This document shows positions 44,149 through 51,916 of a stretch of DNA of 64,000 nucleotides, piece by piece (within the stretch, counting starts at the first letter, position 1; every line of letters begins with the position of its first letter). Both the position numbers and the translations under genes were made by a program. The stretch comes from CAWCAL01 sp963695075 (GTDB lineage: Bacteria; Actinomycetota; Acidimicrobiia; Acidimicrobiales; CAWCAL01). Where the stretch lies: the NCBI GenBank assembly GCA_963695075.1, contig CAVOFR010000005.1, positions 372,001 to 436,000 on the forward strand, written 5' to 3'. The notes under the pieces were generated by a model. It worked only from the letters and a program-made list of their open reading frames with translations. It was not told the origin of the DNA and ran no database searches.

Positions 44149-44682
44149 CTAGATCATCTCGACGCCGCTGACGACGAGACCGATGCCGGCCACGACCGCG
44201 AGCCCGCCGAACGCACGTACCGCCCAGGCACCGACGGTCCCGGCGTGTCCCGTGTACCGCGTGTACTCAGCGGCACCCAGGCCGGCCGAGACCGCCACGG
44301 CCACCCCGAGCCCCACCGCCGTGATCCACCAGCCGTCCTCGGCGGTGGTGGCCATGGCGGTCAGTACCACGGCGGGCGTGAACGCGCTCAGCGTGCCCTC
44401 TACCGTCGGGTCCGCTTCGCCGGCCCGGGGAGAGGGGCCGACGAGCCACCGGGCGCCGGTGAGCGCCAGAGCCGCGCCCGCCGCGGTCCGAAAGGTCGGT
44501 TCCGACACCGACAGCGCATCGCGGATCGGCTCGGCCAGTCCGGCCAGCACCAGCGCGGCGACCACCCCGATCAGAACACCGATGAGCCACCGGGCCGTCG
44601 GTCGGCCCTGCTGGCGTCGGGCGAGCACGCTCGGGTTGAGGGCACCGACGAGCGCTGCCAGCACGGCGATCGTTCCGGTCAT
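44149..44682 (-). CDS. Unrecognised membrane protein, third gene of a coupled operon
   Basis: A 177-residue protein with about five membrane helices and short loops, beginning MTGTIAVLAALVGALNPSVL. The NP in the first helix recalls MarC/LysE-type transporters, but I cannot confirm a family. The basic first loop (ARRQQGRP) suggests that loop is inside. It overlaps the upstream gene by ATGA (44679-44682), so it is translationally coupled to the toroid protein and is expressed with it. No function can be assigned. Confidence 0.72.
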   Translation of the reverse strand: MTGTIAVLAALVGALNPSVLARRQQGRPTARWLIGVLIGVVAALVLAGLAEPIRDALSVSEPTFRTAAGAALALTGARWLVGPSPRAGEADPTVEGTLSAFTPAVVLTAMATTAEDGWWITAVGLGVAVAVSAGLGAAEYTRYTGHAGTVGAWAVRAFGGLAVVAGIGLVVSGVEMI

Positions 44683-45860
44683 GGTGCACCCTCGGCCAGG
44701 ACGGCAGCGGATCGGATCAGGCCCGAGGCCGCGTGCTGCTGGTCGTCGACTCGGGTAGCGTCGTCGCTGAACCAGGCGCCGGCTTCCCGGACCGCGGACT
44801 CGGGGGAGCGGACGTCGTCGGCGGTGACCTGACGTTCGGCCAGTCGGCCGGCACCGCAGGCGAGCCGCTCGGCGAGCTCGTCGCGCAGATCGACCATACG
44901 GGCGTCATCGCCGGCGAGTCGATACAGGCTGTTGAGGCCCTCGATGAGGGTGCCGAACCCGGCAGCGCTCGTGATCGGTCCGTGGGTGAGGCCGGCGGGC
45001 CCCTGGGTCTGTGCGTCCCATCGGACCTGGATTCCGAACTGGCCGGCCAGTTCTCGGGCGTAGGCCACGTGGTGGTCCTCGAGCCCCCACGGGCCCATCT
45101 CGGCCAGCGTGTAGGCCGCCCACTGGTCGGGCCAGGGCCGGGGGAACAGGTCCTCCTCCTCGTCCCGCCGAAGGCTCAGATAGTCGAGGATCGACCACGC
45201 CGAGTCGTCCCAGCCTTCGCCCGGGAAGGCCTCGTGCAACATCGCCAGCGCCCAGGCGGCCTCTCCCGTGGCGTACCGCGAGCGCTGCGTGGGGTCGGGC
45301 CGTCCGGTGTCCCGCCGCCAGTAGTTCAGCATCACACCGTCGGGCTGCAGCTGGCCCACCATGTGACGGCCCAGGCGGCGCAGCTCGGTGTCGAACCGGC
45401 GGTCATCGGTGGCGCGTCGACGCTGGGCCAGCGCCGCGGTCAGGAGCGCGACCGCTCCGAGCTTGGGGTCGGCCCCGTCCATCGACCAGGCCGACGCATC
45501 CGGACCGGTCTCGATCGCTCGCTCGAGCATGAACTCCACGGACCGGTCGGCGGGCCCCAGGTACTGCCCTTCGCCCGCGTCCACCAGTTGGTAGAGGGCC
45601 ATGGTCGTGCCGGCATGCCGGACCCCGTTGTATCCGGGCACGGCCGGCGCCCGGGTCGATCGGTCGTAGGAGTAGAGGTAGCGGCCGGTCTCGTCCTGGT
45701 TCGCCACGATCCAGTCGGCGGCCGCCACGGCGACGGCTCGGGCCCGATCGGCCGTCAGATCAGGACACTGCTCGGGGGCGAGGAGCGTCAGGCGGAACAC
45801 GGCGGCACCGATGACCCAGACGGCCCCGGCACCGAGTGCCCGGCGACCGGTCGGTGTCAC
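44679..45860 (-). CDS. Membrane-anchored or exported helical-toroid protein
   Basis: A 393-residue protein with an N-terminal hydrophobic segment (about 6-24, ALGAGAVWVIGAAVFRLTLL) acting as signal or anchor. The rest has the repeating features of an alpha/alpha toroid: YLYSYDRSTRAPAVPGYNGV, RHAGTTMALYQL, WALAMLHEAFPGEGWDDSAW, and SAAGFGTLIEGLNSLYRL. Such folds occur in glycan-processing epimerases and glycosidases and in terpene cyclases. The pattern is suggestive of a carbohydrate-active or glucuronyl-epimerase-like protein, but no specific function can be assigned. GTG and stop overlaps couple it to the flavin protein before it and the membrane protein after it. Confidence 0.75.
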   Translation of the reverse strand: MTPTGRRALGAGAVWVIGAAVFRLTLLAPEQCPDLTADRARAVAVAAADWIVANQDETGRYLYSYDRSTRAPAVPGYNGVRHAGTTMALYQLVDAGEGQYLGPADRSVEFMLERAIETGPDASAWSMDGADPKLGAVALLTAALAQRRRATDDRRFDTELRRLGRHMVGQLQPDGVMLNYWRRDTGRPDPTQRSRYATGEAAWALAMLHEAFPGEGWDDSAWSILDYLSLRRDEEEDLFPRPWPDQWAAYTLAEMGPWGLEDHHVAYARELAGQFGIQVRWDAQTQGPAGLTHGPITSAAGFGTLIEGLNSLYRLAGDDARMVDLRDELAERLACGAGRLAERQVTADDVRSPESAVREAGAWFSDDATRVDDQQHAASGLIRSAAVLAEGAP

Positions 45861-46411
45861 GAGCGGGTCCCGGGATGGCCGGGCAGGCCGTCGATGCTGG
45901 CGCGGTTTCTCTCGTTCCAGTAGTCGATCAATCCGTCCTGACCGTGCCGCTCGGCCCACTCGATCAGGGTCGGTCGCTGGCCGGTCAGGTCCATAAGCGG
46001 TACCGCGTAGCCGCACGAGGTCTGGATCCGCTCGAGGTCGCACGTGATGATCGAACGGACTCCTTCGATCTCGGCGAAGTCCGGTGACAGTTGGGCGAAC
46101 CGGTCCGAGCCGACGAGGTGGACCGATCCCCGGCCGTAGAGGCGCAGGATCCGGGGCGGGCCTTCGAAGGCGCAGAACATGAAGGTGAGCCGACCGTTCT
46201 GCCTCAGATGGGCGATGGTCTCGACGCCGCTGCCGGTTAGGTCGAGGTAGCCGACCGTCCGGTCGGCCAGGACCCGGAACGAGTCGAGACCCTTGGGGGA
46301 CAGGTTGACATGGCCGTGGGGGCCGTCGGGAGCCGATGCCACGAAGAACACGGGCTGGCCGGTGATGAATTCGACGAGGGTGTCATCCAGTCGGTCGTGC
46401 ATGCGGGCCAA
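45857..46411 (-). CDS. Pyridoxamine 5'-phosphate oxidase-like flavin/F420-binding protein
   Basis: A 184-residue split-barrel protein of the PNPOx-like superfamily. The N-terminal segment VEFITGQPVFFVASAPDG is followed by GHVNLSPKGLDSFRVL, matching the subgroup in which LSPKG is strongly conserved. Later features are HLRQNGRLTFMFCAFEGPPR and ILRLYGRGSVH. Members bind FMN, F420 or heme; the cofactor here cannot be decided. The stop overlaps the GTG of the toroid protein, making it the first gene of a three-gene operon. An in-frame ATG at 46402 is an alternative start. Confidence 0.88.
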   Translation of the reverse strand: MARMHDRLDDTLVEFITGQPVFFVASAPDGPHGHVNLSPKGLDSFRVLADRTVGYLDLTGSGVETIAHLRQNGRLTFMFCAFEGPPRILRLYGRGSVHLVGSDRFAQLSPDFAEIEGVRSIITCDLERIQTSCGYAVPLMDLTGQRPTLIEWAERHGQDGLIDYWNERNRASIDGLPGHPGTRS

Positions 46412-46426
46412 GGCGATCCTCGTCGG

Positions 46427-46822
46427 TCAGTCGCAGTCGGCGGGCCGGAGCGTCAGGACCGCTCCATCGAGAACGACCAACTGCAGGGTCTGGCTGTCGA
46501 TCAGCGTGGCCGAGGCATCACTGGTCGGCACGTCGAGATAGACGGGCAGGGCGATGAAGGTGTCGGCGACGATCTCGGGACTCTCCCAGATCACGCCGCC
46601 GTGGTCCAATGGTTTCAGCTGGGGACCGGCGTAGACGCCGTCGCCGGCCATGTCCCGGAGTCCCTCCGCCACCTCGACCTCGACCATGTGCTCCACGCCC
46701 ACCTCGACCGACTCCGAAGTGGCCTCGAGCTCGCAGGCCGGATCGGCCGGCGCGCAGGCCGCGGACATCATCACGGCGGCGATGGCGAGGCCCGCGCACG
46801 GGGGGATGGGCCGATGGGTCAT
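46427..46822 (-). CDS. Small exported protein, possible lipoprotein
   Basis: A 131-residue protein of unknown function. The N-terminal segment PCAGLAIAAVMMSAACAP is a signal sequence; SAAC is a weak lipobox, because the usual Leu or Val is missing at position -3. The mature part has about 105 residues, acidic and beta-rich, with two more cysteines (DPACELEA and the C-terminal ADCD) that could form a disulfide. It is divergent from the gene at 46892, and the perfect palindrome at 46861-46878 lies between the two starts. Confidence 0.72.
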   Translation of the reverse strand: MTHRPIPPCAGLAIAAVMMSAACAPADPACELEATSESVEVGVEHMVEVEVAEGLRDMAGDGVYAGPQLKPLDHGGVIWESPEIVADTFIALPVYLDVPTSDASATLIDSQTLQLVVLDGAVLTLRPADCD

Positions 46823-46860
46823 CCGAGCAGCGTAGGCGGCGTCGGTGGGATTGCTGGCCG

Positions 46861-46878
46861 AGCGAACGTACGTTCGCT
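46861..46878. promoter_or_regulatory. Perfect 18-base palindrome, TetR-type operator candidate
   Basis: AGCGAACGTACGTTCGCT is a perfect palindrome in the 69-base divergent promoter region between 46823 and 46891, 13 bases before the start codon of the gene at 46892. Symmetric GAAC-n-GTTC-type sites of this size are typical of TetR-family operators controlling acyl-CoA genes in actinobacteria. The regulator is not in the window, and its identity is inference. Confidence 0.7.
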
Positions 46879-46891
46879 AAGGTCGTCGGAC

Positions 46892-47170
46892 ATGGAACTG
46901 CAACAGCTGTGGGTCAACGGTTCACTCATCGACGGAGCCTCCGGAGAGCCGCTCGATGCGACGCTCCACGTGGGGCCGACCGTCGAAGACTGGATGCTGG
47001 ACACCGTGCTCGGCGACCACAGCCCGTACTCGGTCACCTACGCCCTGGCGATGCAGCTCCCGGACGGGCGGATGCTGCACGGCCGGGCGCGGCTCTCGTC
47101 GGCCGAGGGTGACCGGCTGTCCTTTCGTGGGCTGGGCCCCCTGGGTGGCACCATCGAGCCGCGAAGTTGA
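46892..47170 (+). CDS. Small uncharacterised protein upstream of an acyl-CoA-dehydrogenase-like gene
   Basis: A 92-residue soluble protein with no recognised family. The N-terminal MELQQLWVNGSLIDGASGEP and TLHVGPTVEDWMLDTVLGDH and the later GRMLHGRARLSS suggest a compact beta-rich fold. The ATG lies just behind the 18-base palindrome at 46861. It overlaps or directly precedes the flavoprotein gene, with which it would be co-transcribed; a TTG at 47167 would give a TTGA overlap. It may be a small partner of that enzyme, but no function is assigned. Confidence 0.65.
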   Translation: MELQQLWVNGSLIDGASGEPLDATLHVGPTVEDWMLDTVLGDHSPYSVTYALAMQLPDGRMLHGRARLSSAEGDRLSFRGLGPLGGTIEPRS

Positions 47171-47208
47171 CGACGAGACCGGTGCCCGACATCGGATTGG
47201 GAGACCTG

Positions 47209-48342
47209 ATGAGCCACAACCCGGAATCGGCGGCTGTCGCCGCGGCCCGCGATCTCTTCCCCGTGGTTTCCGAGGCAGCGGGCCGCCCCGGTCCCGTCTC
47301 GCTCGACGTGGTCGAGGAGCTGGACCGCGCCGGCCTGTACGGCATCATGGTGCCGCACGAGTGCGGGGGGCTCGAACTGCCCCTGCAGGATTCGCTGGAC
47401 GTCTTCGCCGAGATCTCGCGGGCCGATGGTTCGGCCGGATGGTGCCTCATGGCCGGGGTGGTCACCGTGGCCTTCTTCGGCGCGTGGGCCGGCGACGAGG
47501 CGATCGACCGGATCTTCGCTGATGGTGTACCCCGGGCGGCGGGACAGTTCGCACCGAATGGAGTAGCTACTCCGACCGACGGGGGGCACCGCCTGACCGG
47601 CAGCTATTCCTTCGGCAGTGGTATCAACCATGCCGACTGGGTCGGGGCCGGCTTCATGACCCAACCCGACGATGGGACCGATCCGGCATATCTGTTCGGC
47701 ATCATGCCGGCGTCCGAGGTCGAGCTGAAGGGGAACTGGGACGTGCTCGGTCTCGAGGCGACAGCGAGCTGGGACTATGCGGTCGACGGGGTGATGGTGC
47801 CCGATTCGGCAACGTTCGACTTCTTCGCCCCGGTCCGGCGGCGGGGAGGGCCTACCTACGATCTGGGCGTCCTGGTGCTGACCGCCCTGGGTCACGCCGG
47901 GTTCGCCATCGGCGTGACGCGTCGGGCACTCGACGAGCTCGCCTCCCTGGCGGCGACGAAGCAGAGGATGGGAGCGGGTACGACCCTGGCCGACTCCGAG
48001 GCTTTCCAGATCCAGCTCGCCCGCCTCGAGTCCAGGGCCGCGTCCGCGGCGGCGTGGACGCGGGAGACCTTCGCCCGGGCCGAGGAGGGCGCGCTGGCGG
48101 GCGAGATCGACGACGCTGTCTCGACCCGGGCACGCCAGGCCACCGTGCACGTCACCCGCGAGGGAGCCGACATCGTTCGCGAGGTGTACATGCTCGCCGG
48201 AACGACGGCGTTGCGTGACGGTGCCCTCCAGCGCTGTTTCCGGGATCTGCACGCCGGCTCGCAACACTTCTTCGCCAGCAACTTCGCCACGCTCGACATG
48301 GCTCGGGACCTGCTGGCGGAAGCGGCTACGCCGGTCGAGTAG
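47209..48342 (+). CDS. Acyl-CoA dehydrogenase/HsaA-like flavin-dependent monooxygenase
   Basis: A 377-residue protein of the acyl-CoA dehydrogenase superfamily. It resembles the two-component monooxygenase branch (HsaA, HpaB-type) more than classical dehydrogenases: GLYGIMVPHECGGLELPL, ISRADGSAGWCLMAG, GSYSFGSGINHADWVGAGF and the C-terminal DIVREVYMLAGTTALRDG (about 318-335). The catalytic Glu of dehydrogenases is not obvious. The reductase partner is absent from the window. I chose the ATG at 47209, preceded by TTGGGAGA; a TTG at 47167 would add 14 residues and overlap the previous stop. The stop overlaps the convergent 2H phosphoesterase by 17 bases. Confidence 0.85.
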   Translation: MSHNPESAAVAAARDLFPVVSEAAGRPGPVSLDVVEELDRAGLYGIMVPHECGGLELPLQDSLDVFAEISRADGSAGWCLMAGVVTVAFFGAWAGDEAIDRIFADGVPRAAGQFAPNGVATPTDGGHRLTGSYSFGSGINHADWVGAGFMTQPDDGTDPAYLFGIMPASEVELKGNWDVLGLEATASWDYAVDGVMVPDSATFDFFAPVRRRGGPTYDLGVLVLTALGHAGFAIGVTRRALDELASLAATKQRMGAGTTLADSEAFQIQLARLESRAASAAAWTRETFARAEEGALAGEIDDAVSTRARQATVHVTREGADIVREVYMLAGTTALRDGALQRCFRDLHAGSQHFFASNFATLDMARDLLAEAATPVE

Positions 48343-48871
48343 ACCCGAGCGCGAATTCGTCCAGGCGGGACCACTGGTGAGCCTCTCGGCTGACGTAGAT
48401 GGCGGCGCGCTCGGCTCGGAACGGGAGCGGGAGCCGCGGGCCCAGCCGGGTCCGGACCCGGTCGGCCAGATCGTCGAACTCGTCGGGATCGTTGGCCTGG
48501 CCGACGGTGAGGTGGGGGGTCGGCTCCGGGTGCTTGCCGCCGTAGGGCTGGATGTCGGGATAGTGCTTGCGCAGCGTCGAGATCAGGTCGATCAGAGGCT
48601 GGGACGGCTCGGGCTTCAGCCAGACGACACCGGGGAAGGTGGCCACTTCCGTGAGGACGAGATCGAGGGCCGGGGTGCCCGCCAGGATGGTGCGCAGCTC
48701 GTCGAGCGCCGTCGCGTCGAGTCGGTCCGGGGTGACGAACGGATATAGGAGCGTCACATGGGCGGGGATACCCCGCTTGGCCACCGGGTCGTGCAGGGCT
48801 CGCCAGCCGCCGACGAGCGGCTCCGCTTCGGGCACGTCGAGTACGACGGCCGATTCCGGGACGAATGTCAT
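48326..48871 (-). CDS. 2H phosphoesterase (2'-5' RNA ligase/LigT-like) family protein
   Basis: A 181-residue protein of the 2H superfamily with its two His-x-Thr motifs, HVTLLYPF (about 38-45) and PHLTVGQ (about 120-126), which form the active site for cyclic phosphodiester or 2'-5' RNA chemistry. The spacing between the two HxT motifs (about 80 residues) is normal. Its ATG overlaps the stop of the peroxiredoxin gene (ATGA at 48868-48871), so it is made together with the possible selenoprotein. The physiological substrate is unknown. The 3' end overlaps the flavoprotein gene. Confidence 0.88.
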   Translation of the reverse strand: MTFVPESAVVLDVPEAEPLVGGWRALHDPVAKRGIPAHVTLLYPFVTPDRLDATALDELRTILAGTPALDLVLTEVATFPGVVWLKPEPSQPLIDLISTLRKHYPDIQPYGGKHPEPTPHLTVGQANDPDEFDDLADRVRTRLGPRLPLPFRAERAAIYVSREAHQWSRLDEFALGSTRPA

Positions 48872-49314
48872 GATCGCCGGAGCACCTCGAGGGCTTCGTC
48901 GGCGTGGGTGAGCATGTCGGTCTCACTTCGGATCGCGGCGAGGAGCGTCCGGTCCGCTCCGATGACGAAGGTCGCTCGCTTGGAGGGGAGCGGACCCATG
49001 CGTTTCACGCCGAAGGTCTTGGCGATGGTCCGCTGAGGGTCGGAGAGGAGTGGATAGTTCAGGTTGTTCTTCTCGTCGAATTCGCGTTGCCGATCGACCT
49101 GATCGGCGCTGATTCCCGCTCGGGTGGCGTTGAGTTCGGCGAACTCGCCGGCCAGGTCGCGGAAATGGCAGCTCTCCTTCGTTCAGCCGGGCGTCATGGC
49201 CTTCGGATAGAAGAAGAGGACGAGTGGTCCCGATTCGACGAGATCGCTGAGCTGGACCTCGGCACCGTGTTGATCGGTGGCGGTGAAGTCCGGGATCTCG
49301 TCGCCGACGTCCAT
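48868..49314 (-). CDS. BCP/PrxQ-type peroxiredoxin with in-frame UGA at the peroxidatic position (probable selenoprotein)
   Basis: A 148-residue thiol peroxidase of the bacterioferritin-comigratory protein (BCP/PrxQ) type, read through one in-frame TGA. The N-terminus is MDVGDEIPDFTATDQHG. The active-site block reads FFYPKAMTPG-(TGA)-TKESCHF, where family members have C-T-x-E-x-C: TGA replaces the peroxidatic Cys at codon 44 (49183-49185), and Cys49 is the resolving residue. The rest is intact (FDEKNNLNYPLLSDP, FGVKRMGPLP, RATFVIGADRTLL). Selenocysteine insertion is the simplest reading, because random stops rarely fall on the catalytic residue. A TGC-to-TGA mutation or base error is the alternative. 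It is coupled to the 2H phosphoesterase by ATGA. Confidence 0.78.
49147..49172 (-). promoter_or_regulatory. Candidate bacterial SECIS-like stem-loop after the UGA
   Basis: In the peroxiredoxin mRNA, bases 11 to 36 after the UGA can form a seven-pair stem with one bulged C: GCU-GCCA pairing with UGGC-C-GGC, around an 11-base apical loop UUUCCGCGACC. The loop starts 18 bases after the UGA, within the usual spacing of bacterial SECIS elements. It lacks the G expected among the first two loop bases, so this is only a weak candidate. Confidence 0.3.
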
Positions 49315-49429
49315 GCGGTCAACCCTAGTGGTGAGGGTTCACAGCCGTGATGGTTGGAGCTCCTCGAAGATGAGTTCGTGCTCCCCCGGGGTCGGAGGGA
49401 CGGGTGATGCCACGGCTACGCTCGGCGGC

Positions 49430-50167
49430 ATGAGCGAGTGGCCCCCCTTTCCCCCGCCGAACCCACCGCAGCAGCCGGGGGTGCCGCAGCAGCCCGGGCC
49501 GTCGGAGCAGCCGCGGCTGCCTCCGACCATGCCCCAGCCTCCTGCCGCTCCAGCGCCGACCCAGCCCTACGGCTCGCCGGCGATCCCGCCCCCGCCGGTC
49601 GCTCCGGGCCCACCGCCGTCCTACGGCGGTTCGCCCTACGGAGGGCCGCCGTCGGCTACCTGGTACCTGCCCCACGCCGGTTTCGGCGCCCGGCTCGGCG
49701 GCTTCATCATCGATGGTCTGGTGGTGATGGGGGTGATGATCCCGTTCTACGTCCTCGTCGTCGCACTCGGGATCGCAACCTACGAGAGCGAGGTGGGAAC
49801 CTGCACCGACTATGACGGTCGGTCGTACCTGTGTGACGTCCCGACCGGGGGCACCATCATGTCCTGGATCGTCTTCGGCTTGGCGGCCGTGGTGGTCGGC
49901 CTCGCCGCGACCTACTTCGTACGCATCCGACCGCTGCCGCGAACCGGTCAGACCATCGGCCGGCGGGCGATGAACATCCGGGTGATCCGCGAGGACACGG
50001 GCGGACTTCTGTCGATCGGACAGGCGTTGGGGCGCGAGGCGTTCGCCGCCTTCGTCTCCGGCCAGGTCTTCTACCTGGGTTACCTGTGGATGCTGTGGGA
50101 CGACAAGAAGCAGACGTGGCAGGACAAAGTGGTCGGTTCCGTGGTCGTCCGCACCGACGCGGCCTGA
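49430..50167 (+). CDS. RDD-family membrane protein with proline-rich N-terminus
   Basis: A 245-residue protein of the RDD family. About 80 N-terminal residues are a Pro/Gln/Ala-rich disordered tail, as is common in actinobacterial RDD proteins. The RDD domain follows, starting at GFGARLGGFIIDGLVVMGVM (the first Arg and Asp of the domain), with GQTIGRRAMNIRVI and LGREAFAAFV before the last helix. Three membrane helices are predicted, at about 92-115, 145-168 and 205-225. The function of the family is uncertain; a transport role has been proposed. It is divergent from the peroxiredoxin gene (115 bases between the starts) and converges on the substrate-binding protein gene of the OpuC-like importer. 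Confidence 0.88.
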   Translation: MSEWPPFPPPNPPQQPGVPQQPGPSEQPRLPPTMPQPPAAPAPTQPYGSPAIPPPPVAPGPPPSYGGSPYGGPPSATWYLPHAGFGARLGGFIIDGLVVMGVMIPFYVLVVALGIATYESEVGTCTDYDGRSYLCDVPTGGTIMSWIVFGLAAVVVGLAATYFVRIRPLPRTGQTIGRRAMNIRVIREDTGGLLSIGQALGREAFAAFVSGQVFYLGYLWMLWDDKKQTWQDKVVGSVVVRTDAA

Positions 50168-50174
50168 GGTTGGG

Positions 50175-51146
50175 TCAGCCGGCGAGTCCGTTGTCGGCCA
50201 GCCAGGTACCGGCCACCTCGTCGGCATCGAGCTTGTCGACGGTGAACTGCCGGTTCAGCTCGGTCAGTTCCTCGGTGGTCAGCAGGGCGCTCACGCCGTC
50301 GACCAGAGCGGCCATGTCGGAACCGTAGGCATCGGCCACCGCGTTGGTCGCGATCGGCACGATGTTCTCGGCGTTGATCAGGCCCTCGTCGTCCTCGAGG
50401 ACGACCCAGCCCTGGTCGGCGATGATACCGTCGGTCGAGAAGAGGATCGCCACGTCGATCTCACCCTGGTCGAGAGCGGCCACCGTGAGGGGGCCACCGC
50501 CGTCGAGCGGCACGAAACCGGCGGATAGATCGAGGCCGTAGACGTCCTGTAGGCCGGGGATGCAGAAGGCGTTCTCCTCGCAGTCCGGGGGTCCTCCCAG
50601 GGACAGGTCGTCGGTCAGGTCGCTGACCTTCGACAGGCCCAGGTCATCGGCGGTCTCCTGGGTGACCACGAAGGAGTTCGAGTCCTGCGCCGGTGCGGCG
50701 GCGTAGGAGGTGAGACCGATATCGGCGAGCGCGGCGGCGTACTTCTCGGCCGTGGCCTCGACATCGCCGCTGGCTTCACCGGCCTGTTCGTTCAGGAACT
50801 CCAGTGAGGACGAGAGGTACTCGGCGGTGAAGTTGATCTCGTCCGCCCCCAGCGAGGTGAAGACGATGTCGCGGAACCCGCCCAGCGCCTGCTGCTCGAC
50901 TGTGTAGCCGGCGCCTTCGAGGGCCTGGCCGTAGATCTCCGAGAGGATGGCCGACTCGGGGAAGTCCTGGGCGCCGATGGTGATCGTGGGGCCGTCGGGA
51001 ACCGAGCCCGGATCGGAGCTGGTCTCGGCGGCCGTCTCGCCTTCACCGGTGTCTTCGCCGCCTCCGTCGTCGTCACCGCACGCCGCGGCGAGCATGGCAA
51101 AGACCGCGATGAGCAGGAGCACTCGGCTCTTTCGGATGATCGTCAT
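50175..51146 (-). CDS. OpuC/ProX-like osmolyte-binding lipoprotein
   Basis: A 323-residue ABC importer binding protein for quaternary amines (glycine betaine, choline or similar). The lipoprotein signal ends in AMLAAACGDDDGG with Cys23 as the anchor, followed by an acidic low-complexity linker. The binding domain begins PTITIGAQDFPESAILSEIY, a classic OpuAC start, and later has DIGLTSYAAAPAQDSNSFVV and VAILFSTDGIIADQGWVVLE. A ribosome-binding sequence GGAAAGGAACC precedes the ATG. It is the last gene of a four-gene operon with both permeases and the ATPase, and it shares its convergent end with the RDD gene. Confidence 0.93.
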   Translation of the reverse strand: MTIIRKSRVLLLIAVFAMLAAACGDDDGGGEDTGEGETAAETSSDPGSVPDGPTITIGAQDFPESAILSEIYGQALEGAGYTVEQQALGGFRDIVFTSLGADEINFTAEYLSSSLEFLNEQAGEASGDVEATAEKYAAALADIGLTSYAAAPAQDSNSFVVTQETADDLGLSKVSDLTDDLSLGGPPDCEENAFCIPGLQDVYGLDLSAGFVPLDGGGPLTVAALDQGEIDVAILFSTDGIIADQGWVVLEDDEGLINAENIVPIATNAVADAYGSDMAALVDGVSALLTTEELTELNRQFTVDKLDADEVAGTWLADNGLAG

Positions 51147-51193
51147 GGTTGGTTCCTTTCCGGGGGAACGGTGACATCTTGGTCGACGGAGGC

Positions 51194-51916
51194 TCAGCCT
51201 GCGACCGCCGGCGCCCGAACCGGGCGTCGGGTATTCCGGCGCCAGGGGGTCACGAGTCGTTCGAGGTAGGTGAAGGCCACCTCGGTCAGGACCGACAACA
51301 CCGCCACCAGGAAGGCGCCGCCGACCAGCAGTTCGGCGCCGGAGCCGGAGCTCCCCAGGGCCAGGCCCTTGACGATGAGGCTGCCGAGGCACTGGTAGCC
51401 GACGAGCGCGCCGAGCGTCGCCGTGGCGACGATCTGGACCGCCGAGATCCGGATGCCCGTGATGATGAGTGGAAGGGCCACAGGGAGCTCGACGTGCCGG
51501 ATGAGTTGTCGCTCCGTCATGCCGACGCCCCGAGCCGCCTCGATGGTCGCCGCGGGAACCTGGGTGATCGCGGTGTAGGTGTTGGTGAAGATCGGCGGGA
51601 TACCGAGCGCCACCAGAGCGACGCCGGTCGGCCAGAAACCGAGACCGAATCCCCACCGGAGACTGAACGGGAGAACGAGGGCGATCAGCGCGAACGACGG
51701 AACTGCCCGTCCGATGTTCACGACCGACGTGGCCAGGAGGGCGCCGCGACGTTGGTGGGCGAGGATGACCGCGGGGGCAAGGGCCACGGCCGTCGAGATG
51801 AGCAGGGCGACCGCGCTGAGCGAGACGTGGGCCCGGGTCAGGCTGATGATCCCGTTCGAGCCCGTCCAGTTCCCGCCGGTCGTGAGGAAGGACCAGAGGT
51901 CGGCGAGCGCGCCCAT
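51194..51916 (-). CDS. OpuC-type ABC importer permease, second
   Basis: A 240-residue inner-membrane permease with about six helices. The coupling-loop (EAA) motif EAARGVGMTERQLIRHVELP, typical of binding-protein-dependent importers, lies near residues 121-140. Family features are FSLRWGFGLGFWPTGVALV and IPPIFTNTYTAI. The ATG at 51916 overlaps the stop of the first permease (TGATG) and has AAGG upstream; an in-frame ATG at 51940 is less well supported. Together with the first permease it forms the heterodimeric membrane channel of the importer. Confidence 0.92.
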   Translation of the reverse strand: MGALADLWSFLTTGGNWTGSNGIISLTRAHVSLSAVALLISTAVALAPAVILAHQRRGALLATSVVNIGRAVPSFALIALVLPFSLRWGFGLGFWPTGVALVALGIPPIFTNTYTAITQVPAATIEAARGVGMTERQLIRHVELPVALPLIITGIRISAVQIVATATLGALVGYQCLGSLIVKGLALGSSGSGAELLVGGAFLVAVLSVLTEVAFTYLERLVTPWRRNTRRPVRAPAVAG

